64,000 nucleotides of DNA from CAWHJN01 sp963829705 (GCA_963829705.1 CAWHJN010000005.1:1240001-1304000); one strand, 5' to 3'. Positions 47,797 to 57,472 are shown, counted from the stretch's first letter. Notes: generated from the sequence alone by a model not told the origin. Numbers and translations are program-made.

Positions 47797-48615
47797 TCAG
47801 CCTGCCACGCGGCGCGTCAGGCCGCCCAGTTCGATGCGGTACTGGTGGCGCTTGCCGTCGTACTTGACGGTGTAGCGCGTGGGGTAGTAGCCGGGTTTGG
47901 CGAAGGCCTCGGGCTGGGCGAGCGTTTCTTCGTGCGTGCTGCCGCTGGCAGGCAGGTTTTTGAGAAAGGCCCGCGTGATCATGGGCTCGGCAAAAACGAC
48001 TTCGCCGTCGTAGCTGCCCCAGATAAAGACTTCGCTGAAGCCCGGGCCGGCCGGCGCATACGTGGGGTCGGTAGCGTCCACCCAGTGCGTGCCCATCATC
48101 GGGACGGGTTCCGTGCCCGGCGGGGTGAAAAAGCCTTGCGGGATGTACTTCGCGGCGGGCATCGTCAGCCCCTTCTGCCCGAAGAGCGGGTCGGTGGGCA
48201 TCCACGCCATGCGGGCGGCCTCGGGCACCATGTAGAAATGCACGTCGAAGTGCGGCAGGGTGAACAGCCCGTCGGGCTCGTGGCCATGCGGATTCCAGTC
48301 GAGCGAGAGGTGATCGAACGGCAGCCCAGCGGCTTTCGCGGCGGCAGGAATCTGGAGGATGGTCGAGCGCTCGTGGTCGTGGCCGTCGCCTACCTGCCCG
48401 TCGGGCAAGCCGTCAAGCGCGGTGGCGTCGAGGAGGATGCCCACGGCGGCGGGCGTGTCGTCGGAGTTCATCTCGACATAGAGGCGGACGTTGCCTTGTC
48501 CTACCGACGCGGTAGGGCTGTAGAGCTTCTGGGCGTCGTCGCTCGACGAATCGCACGCCGCGAGGGGCAGCATCAGCAGGACGAGCAGCAGCAGAGATGG
48601 GAATCGGGTATTCAT
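47797..48615 (-). CDS. Lipoprotein with HFDVHFY motif (DUF5602/TTHB210-like)
   Basis: 272 aa from ATG 48615, lipobox LPLAAC. Contains LSLDWNPHGHEPDGLFTLPHFDVHFYMV and MGTHWVDATDPTY, a His-rich pattern resembling the DUF5602/TTHB210-like family, possibly metal-binding; this assignment is tentative. First gene of the leftward operon (lipoprotein, cytochrome c, ABC transporter, monooxygenase, two LuxR genes). A TGGGC-N6-GCCCA-type box is 95 nt upstream. Confidence 0.75.
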   Translation of the reverse strand: MNTRFPSLLLLVLLMLPLAACDSSSDDAQKLYSPTASVGQGNVRLYVEMNSDDTPAAVGILLDATALDGLPDGQVGDGHDHERSTILQIPAAAKAAGLPFDHLSLDWNPHGHEPDGLFTLPHFDVHFYMVPEAARMAWMPTDPLFGQKGLTMPAAKYIPQGFFTPPGTEPVPMMGTHWVDATDPTYAPAGPGFSEVFIWGSYDGEVVFAEPMITRAFLKNLPASGSTHEETLAQPEAFAKPGYYPTRYTVKYDGKRHQYRIELGGLTRRVAG

Positions 48616-48709
48616 GGTCGTGGGCGGTGTGGAAAGAGCAATGTGGCCGGCAAAGGCGGGCTGTGTCGTGGACGATGGAAACGTTACCACATGCGCCCAC
48701 GGGCAGGCA

Positions 48710-48725
48710 TGGGCCATACGGCCTA
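48710..48725 (-). promoter_or_regulatory. Putative LuxR-type box for the leftward lipoprotein/cytochrome operon
   Basis: On the minus strand: TAGGC-N6-GCCCA, preceded by GAAT. TAACGTT starts exactly 23 nt downstream (48686 leftward). The same word at the same distance follows the box at 57457-57472. Confidence 0.7.
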
Positions 48726-48742
48726 ATTCGCAGCGGCGAAAA

Positions 48743-48758
48743 TGGGCAGGTCCGCCCA
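48743..48758 (+). promoter_or_regulatory. Putative LuxR-type box for the giant propeller gene
   Basis: Perfect inverted repeat TGGGC-N6-GCCCA (ATGGGC/GCCCAT counting flanks) preceded by AAAA. GATCAT, one mismatch from TAnnnT, lies 23 nt downstream. It is 17 nt from the divergent box at 48710-48725. Confidence 0.65.
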
Positions 48759-48831
48759 TGTAGTGGGGCAGGTCCGTGGCGGATCATGGTGAGCATCCAC
48801 CACGCGCCTTTTCGGTGCGCGCCCCTCTTCA

Positions 48832-51800
48832 ATGTCCACTCTGCCGTCCATGCGTATCCGTCCCCTGGTTTTCGCCGCTCTGCTGCTCTGCGCGTTGCTG
48901 GGCACCACGCGCCCTCTGTACGCGCAGGAGGCACTCTACCAGCACCTGCGCCCCCTCGCGTCTGCGCTCGATGCGGATGGCACGCTCGACCCCGCGCCGT
49001 CCACGGGCGCGCTCGACGCCCGTGGCTACCGCCTAACGACGACCGCCACGGGCGCGCCACGCTTCGTGCCCGAGGCTATGGCGACTGCCGCCGACGGTGC
49101 TTGGGACGACCGCTTCGGGCTGCCGGGCGTGTCGTGGTCGGAGATCACCACGCTCCTCGTCCACGACACCGATCTGTACGTCGCGGGCTTTTTCTCCCAA
49201 GCGGGCGAGGCGCCTATTGCCTCTATCGCCCGCTGGGACGGGCACCGCTGGCACAAACTCGGTGCGGGCATCGACGGCACGGCGCACGCACTCGCGTGGT
49301 ACAACGGCGAGCTGTACGTCGGCGGCAGCATCGACAAGGCGGGGGCCATCCTGGCCAACGGCATCGCGCGCTGGAACGGGACGGAGTGGAACCCGGTGGG
49401 CGACGGCCTGGCCGCGCTCAACGGCGGTCCCGACGTGCGGGCGCTGGCGGTCTTCAACGGGAGTCTGTACGCGGGCGGCGTGTTCAACGAAGCCAGCGGG
49501 GTGCCTGCCATCGGGTTGGCGCGCTGGGACGGCACGGCGTGGAGCGCGCCGGGCTCGGTGTTCAGGGGCCCCTACGACGAGCCGAGCGAGGTGTACGCCC
49601 TCGCGGCGTCGGGCACGCGGCTGTACGTGGGGGGCGCATTCGACAAAATCGGCGGCGTCGAAGCGGCGGCCATCGCCGTCTGGAACGGAACTGCGTGGGC
49701 ACCCCTCGGCGCGGGCATGGAAGGCGAGTTCGTAGCGAAGGTCAACGCCCTCCACCTCGCCGGCGAGAAGTTGTACGCGGGGGGCGGGTTCATTAAGGCT
49801 GGAAACGTCTCCGCCCGCAACGTCGCGGTGTGGAATCAAGCGTCGCAGACGTGGAGCGCGCTCGGCGGCGGCCTCAAAGGCGATTTCGACAGTGGCGAAG
49901 TGTACGCCATCCAGAGCAGCGGCGCGGACGTGTACGTCGGAGGCAGTTTCGATTTCGCCGGGAGCAAGGCTGCCGTCAACATTGCCCGGTGGGATGGATC
50001 GGGCTGGAACGCGCTGGTCCAGGACGGCTCGAATGGCGTCGTGGATTTCATGCCGGTGCAGGCGCTCGCACCGTCTCCCGGAGGCGTCTACCTCGCGGGC
50101 GGCTTCGACCACGCAGGCGGCATCGCCGTCAACCGCGTGGCGCGCTGGGACGGTAGCCGGTTTCGCACGCTGGGCGAAGGACTGCAAAACTCGGCAGGCT
50201 TCGGCGGGACGGTCTACGACGTGGCCACGAGCGACGATGGCAAGGTGTACGTCGTAGGCCAGTTCAGCTTTGCCGGGGGGCGCCTCGCCGAAAACGTGGC
50301 GATGTGGGACGGTGTGGACTGGCACGCGCTGGGTGCAGGCACGGACGGCATCGTCCACGCCGTGGCCACGCACGGCACCGACGTGTACATCGGCGGGCGC
50401 TTCACCTCCGTGGACGGCATCGCGGCCAGCCACATCGCCCGGTGGGACGCCGCCACCGAGACGTGGCACGCACTGGGGGCGGGCGTCAACGGCGACGTGT
50501 GGGACCTCCTGCCCGACGGCAACGCCCTGTACGTCGGCGGCAACTTCACGAGCGCCGGAGCCGTCGAGGCGTTCGACCTGGCGAGGTGGGACGGCGCGGC
50601 GTGGGAGAAGCTGGGCATGGGGGCCGTCCTCCAGCCCGGCGGCATCGCCTACACGCTCCTGCTCGACGGCGACATGCTGTGGATAGGCGGCGACTTCCAG
50701 ACCATCCAGGTAAACGGGCAGTCAGGGCAGGTAAACAGCCTCGTCGCCTGGAATCGCGCGACCGACTCGTGGTTCGGCACAGGCGGCGGCGTCACGCGCT
50801 CGACGGGCAGCAGCGACGTGTGGGGCCGCGTGTTCGCCCTCGCAAAACTCAACGGCGAGTTGTACGTCGGCGGCCAGTTCGACAAAGTAGGAGGGGCCGT
50901 CGCCGCGAGCGGCGTGGCGCGCTTCGACGGGACGAGCTGGAACGCCCTCGGCAGCGGCATCGGCGGGGAGTTGCTCCTCGAAGTGTCCGCCCTCGCCGTC
51001 GACCGCACCGATCTCTACGTCGGCGGGCGCTTCGCGGCGGCAGGTACGGCCACGTCGCGCGCTGTGGCCCGGTGGAACGCGACCACGCAGGCATGGGCGA
51101 GCCTGGAAGGAGGACTGAGTGGCGAAGGCCTCGTCTACGTTCACGAACTGGCCGTCATGGGAGGTAACCTGTACGTAGGCGGCAACTTCTCCTCTGCCGG
51201 GCCTGCCCAGGCAGCGGCGTTTGCACAGTGGCACATCACCGGCACCCCGCCCGACGCCTCGGCCACGCTCCAGCTGTCTGCCGCCGAGGTCACGTTCAGT
51301 CCGGTCATCGAAGGCCAGAGCGGAGAGACGACGTTTACGCTCACCAACATCAGCAACGCCGCCACGCTCACCGGCGTCGTAGAGGGGACAACGGGGCCGT
51401 TCAGCGTTGTGTCGGGAGGCGGCGCGTTTTCGCTCACGCCGGGCCAGTCGCGGAACGTCGTGCTGCGCTTTTCGCCGACGACGACGGGCACGGTCTCGGG
51501 TACGCTCCGCATCACCCACAACGCCGGCAACACCACGAGCCCCACGACGGTGCCGCTGTCGGGCTATGGCGAGAGCGCCACGCAGGCCGTCACGCTGCGC
51601 TATTTCAATCCCAGCGAGTCCCAGTATTACGTCACCATCGCCGGAGGCAGCGCCGCCGAGGGCTTCGTCTTCGGCACCAACAAATACCAGGACCGCGCCA
51701 AAGGCATGGCGTTCACGCTCCCCGACGGGTTCGCGTCCGGGACGATCACGCAGGTCAAGGCGTGGTTCGCCTACCGGACGGCGTCGGCGTCGGGCAAGAC

Positions 51801-52485
51801 CTATGATCTCAAGATCTACAACGGCACCGCCCAGAGCGGCCCCACGGGTGCGCCCTTGTATACGAAGACCTACCGCATCGTCGATATCGTGGCGGACGAC
51901 AACCTCAACACCGGCTCCTCGGCGACGACGTTCTTCCTCGACGGGCCCGTGGCCGTCGGCACCTCGTTTTTCGTCGTCTTCGACTTTGGCGACTACACGG
52001 TCGCCGAGGCTCCGCTCGCCGGGCTCGCCAGTTCCAACCTGGTCGGAGAGCGGGTGGAGGAGGCGTGGGAGCAGTGGGCCGATGGCAGCTGGGCCAACGT
52101 CTCGGACGCGTGGCGGGGCACCGACAGCCAGCCAGGGACGGGCACGCAAGGCTGGTATCCCTGGATCAGCGTGGACGCGACCGTGACGACGACCACGCCC
52201 ACCGAAGTGCCGGGCACCCCGGCGCTGACGCTGCTCGCGCCCAACGCGCCCAACCCGTTTGCCGATCAGACGGCGCTCGCCTTCACGCTCGCTGAGGCAG
52301 GCGCGGTGCGGCTCGCCGTCCACGACGTGCTGGGCCGCGAAGTCGCCGTGCTCGTCGATGAAACGATGCCCGCGGGGCCGCACCGCGTGCTGTTCGAGGC
52401 GAGCGACCTGCCGAGCGGCACGTATTTCTACACGCTCCGGGCGGGCACACACGTGCAAACGCGCCCGATGACCGTCGTGCGGTAG
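48832..52485 (+). CDS. Giant secreted repeat protein (propeller-like) with T9SS sorting domain
   Basis: 1217 aa (1211 aa if ATG 48850 is used). Signal peptide (PLVFAALLLCALLGTTRPLYAQ). Residues ~100-800 hold more than a dozen ~50-residue repeats of the type LYVGGSFDKAGG..A..IARWDGTAWNALGSGI, a delta-60/Kelch-like propeller pattern. At ~805-915 there is a choice-of-anchor/ASPM-like Ig domain (LQLSAAEVTFSPVIEGQSGETT). A second beta domain follows and ends in a type IX sorting domain (LLAPNAPNPFADQTALAFTL ... GREVAVLVDETMPAGPHRVL ... GTYFYTL). Probably a surface adhesin or structural protein. Confidence 0.88.
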   Translation: MSTLPSMRIRPLVFAALLLCALLGTTRPLYAQEALYQHLRPLASALDADGTLDPAPSTGALDARGYRLTTTATGAPRFVPEAMATAADGAWDDRFGLPGVSWSEITTLLVHDTDLYVAGFFSQAGEAPIASIARWDGHRWHKLGAGIDGTAHALAWYNGELYVGGSIDKAGAILANGIARWNGTEWNPVGDGLAALNGGPDVRALAVFNGSLYAGGVFNEASGVPAIGLARWDGTAWSAPGSVFRGPYDEPSEVYALAASGTRLYVGGAFDKIGGVEAAAIAVWNGTAWAPLGAGMEGEFVAKVNALHLAGEKLYAGGGFIKAGNVSARNVAVWNQASQTWSALGGGLKGDFDSGEVYAIQSSGADVYVGGSFDFAGSKAAVNIARWDGSGWNALVQDGSNGVVDFMPVQALAPSPGGVYLAGGFDHAGGIAVNRVARWDGSRFRTLGEGLQNSAGFGGTVYDVATSDDGKVYVVGQFSFAGGRLAENVAMWDGVDWHALGAGTDGIVHAVATHGTDVYIGGRFTSVDGIAASHIARWDAATETWHALGAGVNGDVWDLLPDGNALYVGGNFTSAGAVEAFDLARWDGAAWEKLGMGAVLQPGGIAYTLLLDGDMLWIGGDFQTIQVNGQSGQVNSLVAWNRATDSWFGTGGGVTRSTGSSDVWGRVFALAKLNGELYVGGQFDKVGGAVAASGVARFDGTSWNALGSGIGGELLLEVSALAVDRTDLYVGGRFAAAGTATSRAVARWNATTQAWASLEGGLSGEGLVYVHELAVMGGNLYVGGNFSSAGPAQAAAFAQWHITGTPPDASATLQLSAAEVTFSPVIEGQSGETTFTLTNISNAATLTGVVEGTTGPFSVVSGGGAFSLTPGQSRNVVLRFSPTTTGTVSGTLRITHNAGNTTSPTTVPLSGYGESATQAVTLRYFNPSESQYYVTIAGGSAAEGFVFGTNKYQDRAKGMAFTLPDGFASGTITQVKAWFAYRTASASGKTYDLKIYNGTAQSGPTGAPLYTKTYRIVDIVADDNLNTGSSATTFFLDGPVAVGTSFFVVFDFGDYTVAEAPLAGLASSNLVGERVEEAWEQWADGSWANVSDAWRGTDSQPGTGTQGWYPWISVDATVTTTTPTEVPGTPALTLLAPNAPNPFADQTALAFTLAEAGAVRLAVHDVLGREVAVLVDETMPAGPHRVLFEASDLPSGTYFYTLRAGTHVQTRPMTVVR

Positions 52486-52535
52486 CCGTCGCTATCTCGC
52501 CCTGCCATCCGCGCGCCGCGTGGGGGAAGTGGAAA

Positions 52536-52551
52536 TGGGCATTCTGACCCA
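52536..52551 (+). promoter_or_regulatory. Putative LuxR-type box for the OmpA/S41 operon
   Basis: TGGGC-N6-ACCCA (one mismatch) preceded by GGAAA. TAGCATC begins 23 nt downstream (52575); the gene starts 32 nt further on. Confidence 0.65.
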
Positions 52552-52606
52552 TGTGGCGCCTCCCGCTCCGCTCGTAGCATCTGGTAGTCAAAAAACACGC
52601 ATCTCT

Positions 52607-53851
52607 ATGTCACGCTTTTCCCGTATCTCACCCTTGCTGACCGCGCTGCTGATGGCGATGGTGCTGACCGCACCTTCCGCCGAGGCGCAGATCTTGAGCC
52701 GCGTCAAAAACGCCGCCCGCCGAGGGGCCGAGCGCGCCGCCGAGCGCGAAGCCGAAAACCGCGCCGACCGTGCCGTCACCCGTGCCGCCGACAAAGCCGA
52801 GGCCACCCTCTCCGGCGGTTCGGCCTCGTCGCCTGCCGCCACGTCGCCTGTGAGCACCGCATCTGCGAGCCCGCTGCCGCCTGCTGCAGAACCTGCACAG
52901 CCGGGCGACCTCGTGCTCGTCAACTACGACTTCGTGCCGGGCGACCGCATCCTGTTTGCCGAAGACCTCGAAACGGAAACCGTAGGTGATTTCCCTACCC
53001 GGCTGACCTTTAAATCGGGCACGTACGAAGTGGCGGAGTGGAAAGACCGCCGCTGGCTGCGCGCGGCAGCGTTTGGCGAATTCGCCATCGACCTGCCCGA
53101 AACGCTGCCCGAGCGCTTCACGCTGGAATTCGACGCCGCCGTGCCATCGGGGTGGGTACAGGAAATCAGGTTTGACGAGTACCCGACCAACTTCGCGCGC
53201 TTTGGCGCGGAGGATGGAGGGCTGGAGCGCGCCGCGTCGAGCGGCGTGCGGGCGCTCGCGCAGCCGTCGGCGCTGCCGGGTAAAAACACCGTATTCCCTG
53301 TCAAGATGATGGTGGACAAGGGCTACGTGAAAGTCTACATGAACGGCACGCGCGTCGCCAACGTCCCCAACGCCGAGTTGGGCCGCTCGCGCACGATCAC
53401 CTTCAAGGTGAGCGCGAGCCAGAGCGACCCCGCGTACTTCGGTGCGTTTCGCCTTGCCGAAGGCGGACGGGCGCTCAAGGCCGTGCAGGAAGCCATCGCC
53501 GTAGCCGAACCTGAAGCGCCACTCGTGCTGACGGGCGTCGTCTTCGACACCGGCAGCGCCCGCCTGCGCAACGAATCCGGCCCGACGCTCGACGCCGTCG
53601 CCGCGTCGCTCAACGACCATCCCGATGTGCGCGTGCGCGTCGAAGGCCACACCGACAACACGGGCCTGGCAGACGCCAACCAGGCGCTGTCGCAGGCACG
53701 CGCCGAGGCGGTCGTCGCCGCGCTCGCCACACGCGGCGTCGCTGCCGATCGCATGACGGCGCAAGGTTTGGGCGCTACGCAACCCGCTGTTTCGAACGAC
53801 ACGCCCGAAGGCCGGCAGCAAAACCGCCGCGTCGTGCTCGTGCGGCTGTAA
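52607..53851 (+). CDS. OmpA-family outer-membrane protein
   Basis: 414 aa from ATG 52607. Signal peptide (LLTALLMAMVLTAPSAEAQ), then an Ala/Arg/Glu-rich helical stretch (RRGAERAAEREAENRADRA). The middle region resembles a concanavalin-like beta sandwich (RFTLEFDAAVPSGWVQEIRF). The C-terminal ~110 residues are an OmpA peptidoglycan-binding domain (GVVFDTGSARLRNES, VEGHTDNTGLADANQALSQARAEAV, GLGATQPAVSNDTPEGRQQNRRV). Tethers the outer membrane to the wall. First gene of a four-gene operon. Confidence 0.9.
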   Translation: MSRFSRISPLLTALLMAMVLTAPSAEAQILSRVKNAARRGAERAAEREAENRADRAVTRAADKAEATLSGGSASSPAATSPVSTASASPLPPAAEPAQPGDLVLVNYDFVPGDRILFAEDLETETVGDFPTRLTFKSGTYEVAEWKDRRWLRAAAFGEFAIDLPETLPERFTLEFDAAVPSGWVQEIRFDEYPTNFARFGAEDGGLERAASSGVRALAQPSALPGKNTVFPVKMMVDKGYVKVYMNGTRVANVPNAELGRSRTITFKVSASQSDPAYFGAFRLAEGGRALKAVQEAIAVAEPEAPLVLTGVVFDTGSARLRNESGPTLDAVAASLNDHPDVRVRVEGHTDNTGLADANQALSQARAEAVVAALATRGVAADRMTAQGLGATQPAVSNDTPEGRQQNRRVVLVRL

Positions 53852-53875
53852 ACAGCACATCCCACTCGCCTTCCC

Positions 53876-54967
53876 ATGAAACACACGCTGATTGCCTTTT
53901 TTCGTGCCCTGCTGGGCTTTTCGTTCGCGGTTGTTGCCGTGTTGCCCGCACAGGCACAGCCCGCACCGTTCGACACCGCCCTCGACCCAGAGGCGCGGCA
54001 CGCGCTCGTCGAAAGCGTCCTTGCCCGACTCGACGCCTCGTACGTCTATCCCGAAACCGCCCGAGCGATGGCTCTCGACGTGCGCGCCCGCGAGCAGGCA
54101 GGAGCCTACGACGCCCTCGACGACGCTCGCGCCCTGGCCGATTCTCTCACGGCGCACCTGCGTGCCGTCAGCCACGACAAGCATCTCTCCGTGTTCGTCA
54201 GCCCCCGTCCGTTGCCCGAGGTGCCGCCCGATCCGGCTCGCGACCCCGATGTGCAGCAGCGCATGGACGCGCAGCTGCGGTTTCTGAATTACGGCTTCGA
54301 CGCCGTGCAGCGCTTGGACGGCAACGTGGGCTATATGAAGCTGAGGGGGTTCGCTCCGGCCTCAGGAGACGGCGCGAAGGAAATCGTCGCGCAGGTGATG
54401 GGCGTGCTCTCGCGCACCGACGCGCTTATCATCGACCTGCGCGACAACCAGGGCGGTGAGCCAGAGATGGTGCAGCTGATTTCCAGCTATCTGTTTGGCG
54501 ACGAACCTGTACACCTCAATTCGCTCTACTGGCGCGCCGCCGACCGGACAGAGGAGTTCTGGACGGATGACACCGTGGCAGGCCCGCGCTATGGCCCCGA
54601 CCGGCCTGTGTACGTGCTCACGAGCAGCCAGACGTTCTCGGCAGCGGAAGAATTCGCATACAACCTCCAACAGCTAAAGCGTGCCACCGTTGTGGGCGAG
54701 ACGACGGGCGGCGGCGCGCACGACGGAGACGTGCAGCGCGTGACTGAGCACGTAGGTATGTGGATGCCCATGGCACGCGCCATCAACCCCGTCACCGGCA
54801 CCAACTGGGAAGGCGTGGGAGTCGTGCCCGACGTAGCCGCCGGAGCGTCGGAGGCGCTCGCCACTGCGCATACGTGTGCCCTGCAACACCTGCTCTCTCA
54901 GACCGACCATCCCGGCTTGCAGCATGCCCTGCAAGCGGCGCTGGACGCCATCGAATCTGCGAAATAA
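53876..54967 (+). CDS. S41 family (C-terminal-processing/IRBP-like) peptidase
   Basis: 363 aa with signal peptide (VVAVLPAQAQ). N-terminal S41 helical domain (LARLDASYVYPETARAM) and the tail-specific protease core: GYMKLRGFAPA, ALIIDLRDNQGGEPEMV, nucleophile Ser255 in SSQTFSAAEEFAYNL and VVGETTGGGAHDG. There is no PDZ domain, so it belongs to the IRBP-like subgroup. Likely periplasmic. It is 24 nt after the OmpA gene and 15 nt before the SRPBCC gene. Confidence 0.9.
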   Translation: MKHTLIAFFRALLGFSFAVVAVLPAQAQPAPFDTALDPEARHALVESVLARLDASYVYPETARAMALDVRAREQAGAYDALDDARALADSLTAHLRAVSHDKHLSVFVSPRPLPEVPPDPARDPDVQQRMDAQLRFLNYGFDAVQRLDGNVGYMKLRGFAPASGDGAKEIVAQVMGVLSRTDALIIDLRDNQGGEPEMVQLISSYLFGDEPVHLNSLYWRAADRTEEFWTDDTVAGPRYGPDRPVYVLTSSQTFSAAEEFAYNLQQLKRATVVGETTGGGAHDGDVQRVTEHVGMWMPMARAINPVTGTNWEGVGVVPDVAAGASEALATAHTCALQHLLSQTDHPGLQHALQAALDAIESAK

Positions 54968-54982
54968 CGCTCTTTGACCTAC

Positions 54983-55447
54983 ATGAAAACCCTTCACGCC
55001 TTTGCCGAGCGCGTCATCGCCGCGCCTCCTGCACCGCTCTACGCGATTGTCGCCGACTACGAAGACAGCCACCCGCGCATTCTTCCGCCGCCGTACCTCT
55101 CTAACCTGCGGGTCGAAAAAGGCGGCTATGGCGATGGCACCGTCATCACGTGCGAGATGCGGGCGATGGGCCGCTCCTTGCCGTTTCGCGCGCACGTGAC
55201 CGAGCCCGAGCCGGGGCGCGTGCTGCAGGAGGCGATCCTCGAAAGCGGCCTCGTCACCACGTTCACCTTCGAGCCTGTGGGCGGCGGCCAGCGCACGCGT
55301 GTCCGCATCGACACGCGGTGGCCCGCGCCGTGGTGGCGCGCCAGGGTCGAGCAGGCACTGATGGGTCGCCTGCTGCGCAAAGTCTACGATGCCGAACTCC
55401 AGAACCTGTCGTACGAAGTTTCTCGTGCGCACGCCGAGGCCGCGTAA
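54983..55447 (+). CDS. SRPBCC (START-like) family protein
   Basis: 154 aa from ATG 54983. Begins with HAFAERVIAAPPAPLYAIVADYEDSHPRILPP and ends with a long C-terminal helix (RVEQALMGRLLRKVYDAELQNL), the helix-grip fold that binds hydrophobic ligands. No signal peptide. Probably co-transcribed with the neighbours; the ligand is unknown. Confidence 0.85.
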   Translation: MKTLHAFAERVIAAPPAPLYAIVADYEDSHPRILPPPYLSNLRVEKGGYGDGTVITCEMRAMGRSLPFRAHVTEPEPGRVLQEAILESGLVTTFTFEPVGGGQRTRVRIDTRWPAPWWRARVEQALMGRLLRKVYDAELQNLSYEVSRAHAEAA

Positions 55448-55451
55448 CCCG

Positions 55452-56171
55452 ATGAAAGATTCCTGTTCGCTCTGCCTGCTGCTCGCTTTTCTGCTCGTCG
55501 GAGCGGGATGCGCGAGCAGCGTCCCGCTCGGTTCTGGGCCGCCACGCGAGGTGGCCGTCACCCGCTTCACGCTCGACGTAGAGGGGCTGGAGGCCGATTT
55601 CCCCGACGAGGGCGGGGGCCTGGTACCGCTCGCCTCGCGCATCGTCAACGACGGCAAAGACATCGTGGAAGCCGCCCGGACGATTGCGCACCCCGAGGGC
55701 AGCCCCTTTATGCAGGTCGTGGACACCGTCTACGCCTCGTTCGTAGCTGCGACGGAGACACATTTCGGTCTGCGCGTGCTGCCGCTCGACACGCTGCGAG
55801 GCGAGGTGCCCTACTACGTGGGCCTGCCCTTCGGCGACACCCGCGAGGTGGCGCAACGCGGTGCGTTCGACGGGGCGTTAGAGGTGGAAGCGTACGTCAC
55901 CGTCCCGGATGCGGGGAAGAGCGGCTGGTCGGTGCTGGGCATCGGAAGGGCGCGTGTGAAGGGCCATCCCGAGATGCTGCTGCGCGTACGGCTGCTGGAC
56001 AAAAGCGGGGCCGTCGTCTGGCGCGACCACGTGCGCGTGCGCTCGAAGGAAAAGGTGGAGTTGAGCGAGAAGTGGGTGCTGGGCATCCGCACCGACCGCG
56101 ACGTGACGAGTCCGGTACCCACCCTTCCCGACCTCATGCGCGAGGCCGTGGCCCGGCTGGCCGGCCGCTGA
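55452..56171 (+). CDS. Hypothetical lipoprotein
   Basis: 239 aa from ATG 55452, 4 nt after the SRPBCC gene. Lipobox LVGAGC. The rest has Asp/Val-rich beta strands (VAVTRFTLDVEGLEADFPDEG, GALEVEAYVTVPDAG, LLRVRLLDKSGAVVWRDHVRVRSKEK); the last part resembles proteins that estimate outer-membrane or conjugal components, but no family was recognised. Convergent with LuxR paralog 3. Confidence 0.75.
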   Translation: MKDSCSLCLLLAFLLVGAGCASSVPLGSGPPREVAVTRFTLDVEGLEADFPDEGGGLVPLASRIVNDGKDIVEAARTIAHPEGSPFMQVVDTVYASFVAATETHFGLRVLPLDTLRGEVPYYVGLPFGDTREVAQRGAFDGALEVEAYVTVPDAGKSGWSVLGIGRARVKGHPEMLLRVRLLDKSGAVVWRDHVRVRSKEKVELSEKWVLGIRTDRDVTSPVPTLPDLMREAVARLAGR

Positions 56172-56199
56172 CGCACGCGTTTTTTGTAGGAGCACAGGT

Positions 56200-57316
56200 T
56201 CAGGCGGCAGCCATAAGGCGCGCAGCCACGGCAGCACGAGCGGTTACGTCCAGCTTGCCCATCACGTTCTCGACGTGGTGCCGGGCGGTATGAGGGCTGA
56301 CGAACAGCGCCTCGGCGATCTGCCCGTTGGTGTGGCCTTCGGCCAGCAGCAGCGCTACTTCCGCCTCGCGCTTCGTCAGGCCCAGCCGTGCCCGGAGGGT
56401 GTCGGAGGAGGGCATCGTGGCTACCTGTGGGGCCTCGACGGTGACGAGCACACTCGCATCTGGCCCGAATGCCCCGGCAGGCAGTAGCGAGGCGCGCAGC
56501 GTGTACGCGCCCAGCGGCGTCTGAACGGTTGCGAGGGCGGGAGCCGCCGCGCCGCCGTGCCGCCCCTGCGCGTGCCGGCTCATCGTGCGCCCCGTCGCCG
56601 CGAGGCACGCATCCACGAGCGCCCGCTGCGGGTCGGAGGCGAGAGCGGTTTCGAGCGCCGGGTTGCGATGTACCTCGCGCCCGTCGATGCCGAAGACTGC
56701 GAGCGCGTCCGAGAGGGCGTCGAGCGCCGCGCGGCGTGCATCGAACTGCGCCAGGTGCGCCAGCCCGGTCTGGAACGCCGGGTAGAGCACCCGCAGCAGC
56801 GCTGTCGCGTGCTCGCCCAGGGGGAAACCACCTCGCGTGCGGTGTAGCACCCAGATCATCGCCTCGCCGTCGGGCAGGTTGCCGATCATGCCCGTGAAGT
56901 CGCAGAAGCGCTGACCTTCCAGCACCTCCTTGACGATGGGCGAGTCGTCAGGGCGCAAGCCCGCGTCGGCAACCATCTGCATGTTTTCGTCCCACGAGAA
57001 CACGTTGAACGACCGCGCGCGGCGCATCTGGTGCCACGCGTCCACGATGGCATCGGAAAAGTAGATCCGGTCGGTGGTGAAAGCCTGCAGATAGGCCGCC
57101 GAGCCGGTTGCCACTTCGGGCGCATCGAGGCTGAAAAAGGGCGACTCGCCCGGCGAGGGAGGGCGTTGCAGCACCACGCCTGTTCCGCCGATGGCTGCGC
57201 GCACGGCCTCGCCTGCGCTGGTAAACCACGCCTGCGTGTCGGAGGCGGCAAGCGGGGAGAGCAGCACTCGGCTCGCGGCTTCGAGCTGCGCCAGGTCGTG
57301 GGTAGGAGAGCGTCAT
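56200..57316 (-). CDS. LuxR-family regulator with PAS-like sensor region (paralog 3, start obscured by an indel)
   Basis: C-terminal HTH (LGLTKREAEVALLLAEGHTN, GQIAEALFVSPHTARHHVEN) and a PAS-like segment (LDALSDALAVFGIDGREVHRNPALETAL), as in paralogs 1 and 2. The longest continuous frame starts only at GTG 57267, but in-frame sequence upstream reads HDLAQLEAASRVLLSP, matching the N-terminus of the paralogs. ATG 57316 (MTLS) joins it if one extra base at 57303-57306 is removed, giving about 371 aa. It is divergent from the T9SS-cargo gene at 57530, with a box between them. Confidence 0.85.
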
Positions 57317-57456
57317 CGGTATACTGCGAGAAGGGGTTGGATGTGCGACAAAGACGGATCGGTACGCGAGCGAAAGGCGCCCACCTGCCCTGCCATTTTT
57401 GCAAAAGGTCGGCTACGGAAAAGGCATTTTCAAGATGCGGCGCGCGTGTTCAAAAA

Positions 57457-57472
57457 TGGGCAGTTTGGCCCA
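57457..57472 (+). promoter_or_regulatory. Putative LuxR-type box for the T9SS-cargo/small-lipoprotein pair
   Basis: Perfect TGGGC-N6-GCCCA preceded by AAAAA. TAACGTT starts exactly 23 nt downstream (57496); the start codon is 34 nt beyond. Identical downstream word and spacing to the site at 48710-48725. Confidence 0.75.

Noticed and set aside
50722..52458. 578-codon minus-strand frame opposite the giant propeller gene
   Set aside because: Antisense to repeat-rich coding sequence; no start context or domain.
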